Positions 8,033 to 16,865 of a stretch of DNA of 64,000 nt are shown here, one piece after another. The translations under genes were made by a program, and so were the position numbers. Source of the stretch: Candidatus Poribacteria bacterium (lineage in GTDB: Bacteria > Poribacteria > WGA-4E > PCPOR2b). Under the pieces are notes generated by a model, which made no database searches, was not told the DNA's origin, and worked only from the letters and a program-made list of their open reading frames with translations. Positions within the stretch are counted from its first letter, which is position 1; every line of letters begins with the position of its first letter. The DNA lies in contig PYIZ01000034.1 in the NCBI GenBank assembly GCA_003635265.1, positions 1 through 64,000 on the forward strand. Direction: 5' to 3'.

Positions 8033-10663
8033 TTAGAAGATAAACCCAAGCCCGATTTGCATGGTAGCGATGTCTTGGCTACCCAAGTGTAATTTGCCGT
8101 AGCCAACCCTTAGATTCAAACTAGGAGTTATGTAAACACGGGCTCCTATCTCGTAGTGGTAGAGATTTGTCGTGTCAAAATCCGATCGAAATTTAATCGA
8201 TCCTGTAGCGTCAATTGCGATTTTATCCCCCGGATAAAACTTCAAACCTGCACCAAGGACAGGTGTCCTGTGGGTAACCCAAGTGGCAGCCTCGTATTTT
8301 GCAGTACCACCTAGAAACATAACTGCAACATTACTATTTTCTAAAGCGGGTCCCCACTGGATCGTCGCGCTCACGTTTGTGTTATCTGGATGGGCAAAGT
8401 CGAGTTGTGCGCCTAACGTCGGCTGGTTCTTGCCCTCACGTAGGTAAGCGAGCCTGAATATTTTGTCTCCTTCCCAATCAAGGCTGGACGAGTTGCTTGA
8501 AGCAACACTTACCCATACCCCTTGGTACAGGGGATAGGTTGGAGACATTAGAGGGGGTCTTTGAGGCGAATCCCCTGGTATGGTTGGGCGAGGGTCCCGC
8601 GGTTCTACTTCTTCCAACTCCTTATGCGGTTCTGTTTCTGCTAGTTCCTCACGCGGTTTTGCTTCTTCTGGTTCCGCTTCCGGTTTAATTTCTACAGGTT
8701 CCGATTCTACCTCGCGTTCATCTCCTCCGTCGTCAGTTGCGGCTTCAATTTCTATCTGCCTCGATTCGGACTCGCCTTTGTTTCCTGCTTCATCAGTCGC
8801 AGTCAGATGATACCGGAGGTATCCAGCCTCGCTGGCTGTTATGTCTATGGTGTATATACCGGAGCCATCTTCCTCGGTAAGTGTTGGGCTGTTGGTCGGT
8901 GAGAAATGAACGCGAACCTCTTTGACAGAGTTATTATCTGTTACTTCTGCCCTGATGGTAATCTGTTGATTGACCGTGAATTTAGCACCTTCGGGTGGAT
9001 CCAAGAGGTTGATTGTTGGGGGCAAATCCTCAACGATGGCGATTTGATAATTATGATCTGGAGTTTCCGGTTGCCTGAATGTCAAATGACTCTCATATTC
9101 GATCTCAATGTAGTATTTAATCGAATTAACATGCTTTTGTGAAATCAAACCCACCTTGTAGATCCACGTTGATGATGTAGGTTGTTTGTCCCACAAACGC
9201 ATTTTCTGATTGTTCTGTTCTGATGGGTTCCCGTCTCTGTCGTAGGTTTTGTAGTGAATCGTAACCCGTTGGGGAGCTTGGGAGCTAATTAGATTCAATG
9301 TAAGTGGGATTATTTCGCCGACAGGTGCCGTTAAAGGAGAATCATGCTTTATGATGGGCGGTATCTCGAGATCTATCTCCTTATGGCGATTCGGTTCAAT
9401 TGTAACAGTTCTCTTTTTGGACCCTCCTGCATAAATTCCTTCCACAACGTAGTAACCCTTAAGTAGTCTGCGCTTGACGATTCCAATGCCTAACATTTTC
9501 CTATCAATGTTGTTTCCTTCAATCCAGATTTCTGTTTGTGGCAGTAAAGAAATTACGGTCAATTCGCCGGTTAATTTTCTATGCACTTCTTCAAGCAATC
9601 CACTAAAAATCGGGTGATCTTCCCCTATCCTTGGCGGTAATTTTTGGTCTGGATTATGACGAATTGAGTTTTCAAAATGCGCTCGCACTTTGTTATTACC
9701 TTCTCCAATTCCCCATTTTGAGCAGCCCAAGTAGAGATAGGCTTCTGCTTGCTGTTCTGAATCCTCAAGCTCTTGTATCACTGAACTTAGGACTTCACTA
9801 GCCTCGCTATATTTTGCCTGTTCATATAGCTTAATCCCTTTGTCAAGCATAGCACGACGGGGCTGGGATTTTGATGACCCGAGCTTTGTTGAATTAACTT
9901 GAGGCTTGGCTGGCTGAGGTTCAACAGGCGGTGGATTGACCGTCGGTTTGACCGGTTTTGGTTCTATGGGAGGTGGATCCAGTTTGGGCTTGACCGGTTT
10001 CGGTCGGATAGGTGTCGGAGTGAATGATATATTGGCGAGTGACTTGAGATAATTTACGGGTATCGCAAAATTGAGATTTTGTCCATCATGAAGAGTGGCG
10101 AATGAAACCCCTATCACTTCACCTGCCTCATTAAAGACGGGACCGCCACTACTTCCCTGAGAAATTGGCGCTGTCATCTGGAAAAGTTTATCGGTAGAAC
10201 CGCCACGAATCGCACTGATAATCCCCTCCGAGAATGAACTCTCTAATCCTTGTGGATTGCCCGCAACGTAAACTGCATCACCAATCTGAACAGTATCACT
10301 ATCACCAAGCGGAAGTGCAGGTGCGTCGATCCCTGCGGCTTTGATTATAGCCAGATCGCGTTCTTTATCACTGTCAAGGATTGTTTCAATAGGGTACCCC
10401 TCTTCCTTTCCAACCAACTTCGCAAATCCAATCCACATATTGTCGACAACGTGATGATTCGTTGCAATATGACCATTGCGGACGACAAATCCGCTACCTG
10501 TCCAACGGTTGCCTTTGGCATCTGTGAAACCCAAGTGTACCGTGGAATCCTCAGCGATTTTATATATTGTTTGGGAAGTCAGAGCAGCGACCGCAGTTGT
10601 CCCATAGAACAGCACAAGGCACCCAACCAAAAAACTTAGTAATAATTTTTCCCAACGTAGCAT
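8033..10663 (-). CDS. HtrA-type serine protease fused to TPR, PEGA, Ig-like and outer-membrane beta-barrel domains (module B)
   Basis: 876 residues from the ATG at 10663, preferred over an upstream GTG because AAAGGAG precedes it. Order: signal peptide (about 1-27); trypsin-like S1C domain with His71 (TNHHVV), Asp103 (RDLAII) and Ser172 (GSSGGP); a KPxKP/Pro-rich linker (about 217-255); TPR-like helices (about 275-360); a PEGA-like domain (about 366-435); two Ig/Big-like domains; an acidic Glu/Pro linker; and a C-terminal antiparallel beta region of about 150 residues ending GLGFIF, as in outer-membrane barrels. There is no PDZ domain. The inferred arrangement is a periplasmic protease anchored in the outer membrane. 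It follows the small PEGA-like gene by about 40 bp (two-gene operon) and is paralogous to the next module. Confidence 0.8.
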   Translation of the reverse strand: MLRWEKLLLSFLVGCLVLFYGTTAVAALTSQTIYKIAEDSTVHLGFTDAKGNRWTGSGFVVRNGHIATNHHVVDNMWIGFAKLVGKEEGYPIETILDSDKERDLAIIKAAGIDAPALPLGDSDTVQIGDAVYVAGNPQGLESSFSEGIISAIRGGSTDKLFQMTAPISQGSSGGPVFNEAGEVIGVSFATLHDGQNLNFAIPVNYLKSLANISFTPTPIRPKPVKPKLDPPPIEPKPVKPTVNPPPVEPQPAKPQVNSTKLGSSKSQPRRAMLDKGIKLYEQAKYSEASEVLSSVIQELEDSEQQAEAYLYLGCSKWGIGEGNNKVRAHFENSIRHNPDQKLPPRIGEDHPIFSGLLEEVHRKLTGELTVISLLPQTEIWIEGNNIDRKMLGIGIVKRRLLKGYYVVEGIYAGGSKKRTVTIEPNRHKEIDLEIPPIIKHDSPLTAPVGEIIPLTLNLISSQAPQRVTIHYKTYDRDGNPSEQNNQKMRLWDKQPTSSTWIYKVGLISQKHVNSIKYYIEIEYESHLTFRQPETPDHNYQIAIVEDLPPTINLLDPPEGAKFTVNQQITIRAEVTDNNSVKEVRVHFSPTNSPTLTEEDGSGIYTIDITASEAGYLRYHLTATDEAGNKGESESRQIEIEAATDDGGDEREVESEPVEIKPEAEPEEAKPREELAETEPHKELEEVEPRDPRPTIPGDSPQRPPLMSPTYPLYQGVWVSVASSNSSSLDWEGDKIFRLAYLREGKNQPTLGAQLDFAHPDNTNVSATIQWGPALENSNVAVMFLGGTAKYEAATWVTHRTPVLGAGLKFYPGDKIAIDATGSIKFRSDFDTTNLYHYEIGARVYITPSLNLRVGYGKLHLGSQDIATMQIGLGFIF

Positions 10664-10703
10664 AGAATTGTACTCCTTTATAGAAGCACACACTCAAATG
10701 CCA

Positions 10704-11069
10704 TTATTGGTTCAAAAAATCGTATGAGATTGTCTTCTCATCCGTCCATGCCTCGTAGGGAAAGCTCTTTTCTTTCTCCTCATAAACCAACTTGATTGTT
10801 GTGCCAACCGGGACTTTCAGACCGCCTCGTATCGGGGTAATGTTAGAAGTTTTTTGGCTGGGGTCAGGTGGTATAGCGAAATTTTGTGCCCGTGGTTCTA
10901 TGAAATCATCGCTTTCGGGTAGCTTAATAAACACTTTTGCCCACGGAATGGCGTTAATGGACACAGTTACAGGAGGAGGGGGTTTCCTGCGCCAAGATAT
11001 CAGGGTAATAATTGAACCAGCGACGACAATGACGATAGCAGTGGCAACAATTATAACCAATCTGTTCAT
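10704..11069 (-). CDS. Single-pass membrane protein with PEGA-like domain (module B)
   Basis: 121 residues: an N-terminal transmembrane helix or uncleaved anchor (MNRLVIIVATAIVIVVAGSI), a basic/Pro-rich stop (SWRRKPPPP), then a small beta domain starting VSINAIPWAKVFI that resembles PEGA domains. An AAGGAAAG site precedes the ATG. It is paralogous to the gene at 14969-15463 over its whole length apart from a shorter linker (the C-termini are SYDFLNQ and SHDFLNQ). It always precedes the protease/barrel gene, which suggests the two proteins work together, perhaps linking inner and outer membrane. Function otherwise unknown. Confidence 0.75.
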   Translation of the reverse strand: MNRLVIIVATAIVIVVAGSIITLISWRRKPPPPVTVSINAIPWAKVFIKLPESDDFIEPRAQNFAIPPDPSQKTSNITPIRGGLKVPVGTTIKLVYEEKEKSFPYEAWTDEKTISYDFLNQ

Positions 11070-11166
11070 ACCTAACTTTCCTTTACTGAGGGAGGGTTAG
11101 TGTTATAGAGAAATGGGTAGCACGTTTAGATAATGCCCACTAGGACGGACAGGAGAATAAGGACAA

Positions 11167-14100
11167 TCAGAAGGTATATCCGAGCCCAACCTGTATAGTG
11201 GAAACGTTTTGATTGTCTAAGAAGAATTGACCATATCCAGCCCTTAGGCTCAACTCGCGGGTTATGTAAAAACGGATTCCCACTTTGTAGTGATAGAGAT
11301 CCAAGGTGTCAGAACCCTGCCGAAGTTGAATTGAACCTGTGGCATCTATTACAATTCTGTCCCGCGGATAGAGTTTCATTCCCCCACCAAAGATGGGTGT
11401 AGTATGAGTTGGTTGATGGGAATCCTCGTACGCTGCGATGCCACCCAGCAACGTAAACGTAGCCTTGGTTTTTCCTGGAGGACGTGGGCCCCACTGAACC
11501 ATCGCGCTCATGTTCGTGTAGTCTGGAAGGAAAAAGTTCAGTTGTGCGCCTAGCGTTGATTGGTTTCTTCCTTCACGTAGATAAGCAAGCCCGAACATAT
11601 AACTCCCATCCCCAGCAAAGGTGGAAGCAGCCTCTGCAGAAACGATTGCCCATATCCCTTGATGGGTTGGAGAGGCTGGAGCCGCTGAAGTTATTATTGG
11701 CGGGTCTGGTTTTCCTTGAGGTGGTCTGGGCGGATCTACTGGTGGGGTTGGACTTTCGGTGGGTTCTTCTTGTTCTCCCTGTGATGTTTCTTCCGTCTTA
11801 ATTTCTATCCGTCTCGATTCCGACTCACTTGTGTTGCCCGCTTCATCAGTCACGATCAGATAATACCGGAGGGATCCGCTGACTGTTATTCTTGCGGCAT
11901 ATACATCCGAGGATTTTTCTTGAGACATTTTCTGCCTACTGCCCGATGAAAAATGAACGTGAACTGCTTTGATGGCGTGGCTAGCTCTTACTTTCGCTCT
12001 GATGGTAATTTTTTGATCGCGCTTGAATTTCGCACCGTCGGGTGGATATAGCACAAAGATTGTCGGAGGTTTCTGATCAACAACAGGAATTTGATAATAA
12101 CGAGATTCAGTGCTTGGATATTTGAACACCAATTGACTCTCATATTCGATCTCAATGCAGTATTCAATCGAACCCATGTGGTTTCGTGCGGGTAAATCTA
12201 CCTTGTAGACCCACGTCGATGACGCGGATTGCTGCCCCCACAAACTCATCTCCTGATTGTTCTGTTCTAATTGGTTGTTGTCTCTGTCGTAGGTTTTGTA
12301 GTGGATTTTAACCTGTTGGGGACTTTTAGTGCTGATTAGATCCAAAGTAAGTGGTATTCTTTCGCCGACGGATATTTTTGGAGGAGGATCATGCTCCACA
12401 GTAGGTGGTATTCCAAGATTTAGTTCCTTATGGCGATCAGATTCAATCGTAACAATTATCCTTTTGGGCCCTCTTTCATAAATTCCTTCCACAGTGTAGT
12501 CGCCTGTAAGTAGTCTGCGCTTGACGATTCCAGTGCCCAACATTTTCCTTTCAACTTCGTTTCCTTCAATCCAGATCTCCGTTTCCGGTAGCAAAGAGAT
12601 TACGGTCAATTCACCTGTTAATTCTTTGCGCACTTCCTCGATTAACTCAGCAAAAATTGGGTGATCTTTCCCTAACCTTGGCGGCAATTCTTGATCTGGA
12701 TTGTGGCGAATTGATTCTTGGAATTGCTCTCTCACTTTGTCATTGCCTTCACCGATTCCCCTTTTTGAACCTCCCAGATAAAGACAGGCTTCTGCTCGCT
12801 GTTTCGGATTTTTAAGCTCTCGTACGGCTGTGCTTAAAGCTTTGATTGCCTCACTGTATCTTGCCTGTTCATATAACTTAATCCCTTTTTCAAAATTTTC
12901 TTGAGATGTAATTCTTATTTCTATATGCCGATATTCCGACCTGCTTTCGTTGCCTTCCTCATCAGTTGCAGTCAGATGATACTGGAGGGTTATGATATTT
13001 GCGAATGTGATAGGTATGGTATATATGTCCGAAGAACCTTTTGCAGTAAGTTTGTAACTTTGTGGATCGTTAAACCGTGAGGAGATATGGATGTGGACAT
13101 CTTTGATAGCCGTATTGTCTGTTACCTCTGCTCTAAAGATAACTTCTTGATTGGCACCAAATGTTGCATCAGGAGGAGGATACAGTAGGGATATTTTTGG
13201 CGGTCTCCCATCGACGATAGAGATTTCATAGTGACGAGATTGCTCGCTTGGCTGTCTGAATATCGAGTTATTCTGATATTCAACCGTAATGTAGTATTCA
13301 ATCGAACCGACCTGTTTCTGCGCGGGTAAATCCACCTTGTAGGCCCGCGTCGATGATGCGGATTGCTGGTCCCCTAAACGCATCTTCTGATTGTTCTGTT
13401 CTAATTTGTTGCCGTTTCTGTCGTAGGTTTTGTAGTGGATTGTAACCTGTTGGGGAGCTTGGGAACTGATTAGATCTAACGTAAGCGGAATTATTTCGCC
13501 GATGGATATTTTTGAAGGAGCATCATGTTTTACGATGGGGCGAGCAAATGGTGGATCAACCTTGGGTTTGACGGGCGGTGTCGGAGGGGTTGGCATCAGT
13601 GCCTTGAGATAATTTACTGGAATCGCAAAATTGAGATTCTGCCCATCAAGAACAGTTGCGAATGAAATCCCTATCACCTCACCTTTTTTATTGCAAACGG
13701 GACCGCCGCTACTACCCTGAGAAATCGGGGCTGTCATCTGAAAAAATTTGAGGGGGAGGCGATCTCTAGATTGTCGGATGGCACTTATGTGACCAGGAAC
13801 GACTGTGCCTTCCAATCCCTGTGGATTACCTGCAACATAGATTGTATCCATGACTTCAACCGTGTCGCTGTCACCAAGGGGGAGTGCGGGTGCGTTGATC
13901 CCTGCGACTTTTATTATTGCCAAGTCCCGCTCTTTATCACCGGCAAGAATCGCTTCGATAGGGTATATCTCTTCCTTTCCAACTAACCTCACGCCTCCAA
14001 CTGACATATTATCGATAACGTGATAGTTGGTCGCTATCTGGTCATCATCGACGACGAATCCGCTACCCGTCCAACTCTCGCCTTCGGCATCTCTCACACT

Positions 14101-14928
14101 CAAGTGCACCGTAGAACCTAAGGCAGTTTTGGCAATCTCTTGGGGAGCCGGAGTTGGTTTCGGTTCGGTAGGTGGTGGGGCGGCTTGGGGCTTGGTTGGT
14201 TTCGGTTTGACAGGAGGGGGATCGATCTTGGGTTTGACGGGTTTCGGCTTGACCGGTGGAGGGGGCGTTGGCATTAGTGCCTTGAGATAATTTACTGGAA
14301 TCGCAAAATTGAGATTTTGTCCATCACGAAGAGTTGCAACTGAAACTCCTATTACTTCGCCTTTTTGATTGAGGACGGGACCTCCACTACTTCCTTGAGA
14401 AATCGGGGCTGTCATCTGGAATAGTTTGTCGTCAGTGGAATCGCCCCGAATTGCACTAATAATACCATCTGAGAATGTGCCTTCCAATCCCTGTGGATTG
14501 CCCGCCACATAGATCTTCTCACCAATTTGAACTGCATCACTGTCGCCAAGGGTGAGTGCAGGCACCTCAATATCTGTACCTTTTCCTTCGCTGACTTTTA
14601 TTATTGCGAGATCTTTCTTCTTATCAAAGCTAACGACATCCTCAATAGCGTATATATCGTCCTTTCCAACCAACTTCGCGCCTCTGATTGTATATTCATT
14701 TAAGATATCTTCGATAACGTGATAGTTAGTTGCAATTTGGTTGGGACCAACGAAGAACCCGCTACCAGTGCTTCCACCCTTGGCACGTATGATGCCCAAG
14801 TGCACCGTAGAACCTAAAGCGATTTTGGCAATTTCTTGGGAAGTCGGGACAGCTACCACAGTTGTTCCGTAGAACAATACAAGCCCCCAAACCATAAAAC
14901 TCAGTAATAATTGTTGCCTGCGTTGCAT
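11167..14928 (-). CDS. Tandem HtrA-type protease domains fused to Ig-like, TPR, PEGA and outer-membrane beta-barrel domains (module A)
   Basis: 1253 residues from the ATG at 14928 (AAGGA upstream; an in-frame GTG at 14958 is less likely). A signal peptide is followed by two complete S1C protease domains: His70/Asp106/Ser181 and His303/Asp335/Ser407, each with TNYHVI, DLAIIK and GSSGGP. Each ends NFAIPVNYLKALMP and a Pro/Lys-rich linker. Then come Ig-like domains, TPR-like helices (KGIKLYEQARYSEA...), a PEGA-like domain, further Ig-like domains, a Pro-rich linker and a C-terminal barrel-like region ending GLGYTF. No PDZ is seen. It is a longer paralogue of the 8033-10663 protein. Likely an outer-membrane-anchored periplasmic protease; substrate unknown. 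Confidence 0.8.
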   Translation of the reverse strand: MQRRQQLLLSFMVWGLVLFYGTTVVAVPTSQEIAKIALGSTVHLGIIRAKGGSTGSGFFVGPNQIATNYHVIEDILNEYTIRGAKLVGKDDIYAIEDVVSFDKKKDLAIIKVSEGKGTDIEVPALTLGDSDAVQIGEKIYVAGNPQGLEGTFSDGIISAIRGDSTDDKLFQMTAPISQGSSGGPVLNQKGEVIGVSVATLRDGQNLNFAIPVNYLKALMPTPPPPVKPKPVKPKIDPPPVKPKPTKPQAAPPPTEPKPTPAPQEIAKTALGSTVHLSVRDAEGESWTGSGFVVDDDQIATNYHVIDNMSVGGVRLVGKEEIYPIEAILAGDKERDLAIIKVAGINAPALPLGDSDTVEVMDTIYVAGNPQGLEGTVVPGHISAIRQSRDRLPLKFFQMTAPISQGSSGGPVCNKKGEVIGISFATVLDGQNLNFAIPVNYLKALMPTPPTPPVKPKVDPPFARPIVKHDAPSKISIGEIIPLTLDLISSQAPQQVTIHYKTYDRNGNKLEQNNQKMRLGDQQSASSTRAYKVDLPAQKQVGSIEYYITVEYQNNSIFRQPSEQSRHYEISIVDGRPPKISLLYPPPDATFGANQEVIFRAEVTDNTAIKDVHIHISSRFNDPQSYKLTAKGSSDIYTIPITFANIITLQYHLTATDEEGNESRSEYRHIEIRITSQENFEKGIKLYEQARYSEAIKALSTAVRELKNPKQRAEACLYLGGSKRGIGEGNDKVREQFQESIRHNPDQELPPRLGKDHPIFAELIEEVRKELTGELTVISLLPETEIWIEGNEVERKMLGTGIVKRRLLTGDYTVEGIYERGPKRIIVTIESDRHKELNLGIPPTVEHDPPPKISVGERIPLTLDLISTKSPQQVKIHYKTYDRDNNQLEQNNQEMSLWGQQSASSTWVYKVDLPARNHMGSIEYCIEIEYESQLVFKYPSTESRYYQIPVVDQKPPTIFVLYPPDGAKFKRDQKITIRAKVRASHAIKAVHVHFSSGSRQKMSQEKSSDVYAARITVSGSLRYYLIVTDEAGNTSESESRRIEIKTEETSQGEQEEPTESPTPPVDPPRPPQGKPDPPIITSAAPASPTHQGIWAIVSAEAASTFAGDGSYMFGLAYLREGRNQSTLGAQLNFFLPDYTNMSAMVQWGPRPPGKTKATFTLLGGIAAYEDSHQPTHTTPIFGGGMKLYPRDRIVIDATGSIQLRQGSDTLDLYHYKVGIRFYITRELSLRAGYGQFFLDNQNVSTIQVGLGYTF

Positions 14929-14968
14929 AAAACTGTATCCTTGTACAGAAGTCCACACTTAAATGTTA

Positions 14969-15463
14969 TTATTGATTCAAGAAATCATGCGAAATTGTCT
15001 TTCCATCTTTCCATTTCTCGTAAAGAAAGATTTTCTCTTTGTCACGGTACATCAACTTAATTGCTGTCCCACTCGGGACTTTCAGATCGCCTGGTATCGG
15101 AGTAACGTTAGATTCTTTTTGGTTGGGTTTAGGGGGTATCGTGAAATCTCGTGGCCGTGGCTCTATGAAATAATCGTTTTCAGGGAACTTTATGAAAACT
15201 CTCGCCCACGGTATAGCGTTAATGGAGACCGACACAGTTTCGGCTTCAGTTCTAGTTACAGATTGTGTTGGTCGGGCGGGTTGAGCTCTTTGAGGCTTTC
15301 TAGGTCGACTAGGTCGTGGGGAACGGTCGTCGATCTCCGGGATCTTCTGAGGTCGAGGGGGTCGCGGGGGATCCGTTTCCCAAGGTGCTATAGAAATTAT
15401 CAAACCAGCGATGACAATAACGATAGCAGTGGCGACAACTATAACCGATCTGGTCATACCCAA
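14969..15463 (-). CDS. Single-pass membrane protein with PEGA-like domain (module A)
   Basis: 164 residues: an N-terminal membrane helix (SVIVVATAIVIVIAGLIISI), a Pro/Arg-rich linker (about 28-70, rich in RPRKP-type motifs) and a beta domain beginning VSINAIPWARVFI as in its paralogue at 10704. It is separated by about 40 bp from the downstream tandem-protease gene and by about 140 bp from a consensus promoter, so it is the first gene of a two-gene operon. The Pro-rich linker could span the cell wall. PEGA-like assignment is from pattern only; partner and function are inferred from the conserved gene pair. Confidence 0.75.
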   Translation of the reverse strand: MGMTRSVIVVATAIVIVIAGLIISIAPWETDPPRPPRPQKIPEIDDRSPRPSRPRKPQRAQPARPTQSVTRTEAETVSVSINAIPWARVFIKFPENDYFIEPRPRDFTIPPKPNQKESNVTPIPGDLKVPSGTAIKLMYRDKEKIFLYEKWKDGKTISHDFLNQ

Positions 15464-15605
15464 CTTTCCTTTACTGATCGCGGTTTGGTGTTATGGAGGA
15501 ATGGGTAGTGCGTTTAGATAACATAACACTCCCTAAGAAGGACCACGACTATCACACATCTTGATTTATTTTCTAGTAACTTTAAAGAGCGTTAGTCCGG
15601 TAAAA

Positions 15606-15635
15606 ATTATAGCACCCTTGCCAAACGAGTGTCAA
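15606..15635 (-). promoter_or_regulatory. Sigma70-type promoter of the protease/PEGA operon
   Basis: On the minus strand TTGACA (15630-15635) and TATAAT (15606-15611) are spaced by 18 bp with an extended TGC before the -10. It reads towards the gene starting at 15463. Confidence 0.7.
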
Positions 15636-15689
15636 TTGATTACCCCTATTTTTCCGATAGATCGCAATAGCATCCGTTAGGCGAATCAT

Positions 15690-15697
15690 GCTATAAT
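15690..15697 (+). promoter_or_regulatory. Extended -10 element for the MetE-like gene
   Basis: TGCTATAAT at the end of a GAATCATGCTATAATAT stretch; no good -35 is visible at 17 bp. The same arrangement (GAATCGTGCTATAATAT) occurs at 18904-18920, so extended -10 promoters may be usual here. Confidence 0.5.
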
Positions 15698-15773
15698 ATT
15701 TTCGACATAGATAAACAGGGATAATCAGGAAAACATATCACAAACAGGAAATGTATAGGAAGGGAAAACAGCG

Positions 15774-16838
15774 ATGTCAAACACACCATTTCCCACAACT
15801 GTCATCGGCAGCCTGCCCCGATCTGCGTGGGTGCGAGAGTTAATCCTTGACCGAAAGGACGGAAAAATATCCGAAGAAGAAACAGACCGCTTGCTGGACC
15901 CAGCGATTGAATCAGCGTTGCGTCTGCAAGAACGAGCGGGGTTGGATGAGGTCACTGATGGCGAATGGCGTAGGGAAAGTTACGTCAAGGTCTTTGCTGA
16001 CCGTGTGCGCGGTTTTCGCGCGGATCTCAATCCTAGCGGTGGATTGCCCTACCCGGCGGTGGTCGAACCGATTGAACATTACCGCCCCTTAGTGGTTGAT
16101 GAAATCCGCTATATCCGGGGACGCACTCAGCGGCGTATCAAAGCGACCCTACCTGCCCCCTACATTATTGGTCGACGGATGTGGCATCCCAAACATTCAA
16201 AAGCTGCCTACCCCACCCGTGAGCAGTTGATGGCCGATTGCGTGCCGATTCTGCGACAGGAAATTGAACTCCTCCGTGAAGCGGGTGCAGACACGGTGCA
16301 ACTCGATGAGCCGTGGCTGAGTACGATGGTGGATCCAGACTTTCGAGAACGGGAGGGCGTTACTAATGTCCAATATGAGATGGACCAGTGTGTCGATTTT
16401 ATTAACCAAACGCTGGACGGAATCGAAGGTGTTGATACAGGGATGCATCTATGCCACGCGCACTTCGATCACAAACACGGGACAGAGGGACCCTATGACT
16501 TAATCATGCCTGCGCTGGCGAGGGTTCGGGTTGGCACAATTTCGATGGAATATGCTACCCCTGTCGCGGGCGGTTTAGCCTCGCTCGCTCAATTTCCGGA
16601 GAATGTACGGTTGGGGCTTGGGTGCATTGATCACTGTGATCGGCAGGTAGAAACGCCAGAAGAGGTGATAGCCCGCGTGGAGGAAGCTATGCGTTATGTG
16701 GACAAAGAGCGCATTACCTTGCATCCAGATTGTGGTTTTTCACCATCGGTTCAAAATCCCATGGATCTAGACGAAGCGTACTTGAAGCTAAAGGCGATGT
16801 GTCAGGCAGCAAAGCTGCTCCGCGAAAAATACGCCTGA
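15774..16838 (+). CDS. MetE C-terminal-domain-like methyltransferase (cobalamin-independent methionine synthase family)
   Basis: 354 residues, corresponding to the catalytic C-terminal half of MetE; the N-terminal half is absent, as in archaeal and other stand-alone MetE-like proteins. Zinc ligands are visible: His225 and Cys227 (MHLC), Glu259 (SMEYA) and Cys320 (HPDCGF). Other family landmarks are IGSLPR (11-16), TDGEWRR (61-67), QLDEPW (176-181) and CIDH (284-287). It likely transfers a methyl group to a thiol such as homocysteine, but the methyl donor is unknown because the folate-binding N-terminal half is missing. Start chosen at the ATG after AGGAAGGG. It is followed 27 bp later by an M19-like gene. 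Confidence 0.8.
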   Translation: MSNTPFPTTVIGSLPRSAWVRELILDRKDGKISEEETDRLLDPAIESALRLQERAGLDEVTDGEWRRESYVKVFADRVRGFRADLNPSGGLPYPAVVEPIEHYRPLVVDEIRYIRGRTQRRIKATLPAPYIIGRRMWHPKHSKAAYPTREQLMADCVPILRQEIELLREAGADTVQLDEPWLSTMVDPDFREREGVTNVQYEMDQCVDFINQTLDGIEGVDTGMHLCHAHFDHKHGTEGPYDLIMPALARVRVGTISMEYATPVAGGLASLAQFPENVRLGLGCIDHCDRQVETPEEVIARVEEAMRYVDKERITLHPDCGFSPSVQNPMDLDEAYLKLKAMCQAAKLLREKYA

Positions 16839-16865
16839 GATTGATTACCCTGAAGGGAGACTGAA

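Larger units (their letters stand above)
15464..15773. other. Divergent intergenic region with promoters for both sides
   Basis: 310 bases between the protease operon (minus) and the MetE-like gene (plus). It contains a consensus minus-strand promoter (15606-15635) and a plus-strand extended -10 (15690-15697). No gene, riboswitch-like fold or repeat was recognised in the remainder. Confidence 0.6.

Noticed and set aside
15540-15773. Riboswitch (cobalamin or SAM) ahead of the MetE-like gene
   Set aside because: No conserved core or long paired structure could be found in the leader.
15774-16838. Truncated metE pseudogene
   Set aside because: All zinc ligands are present and the start has its own RBS; stand-alone C-terminal MetE-like proteins are common.
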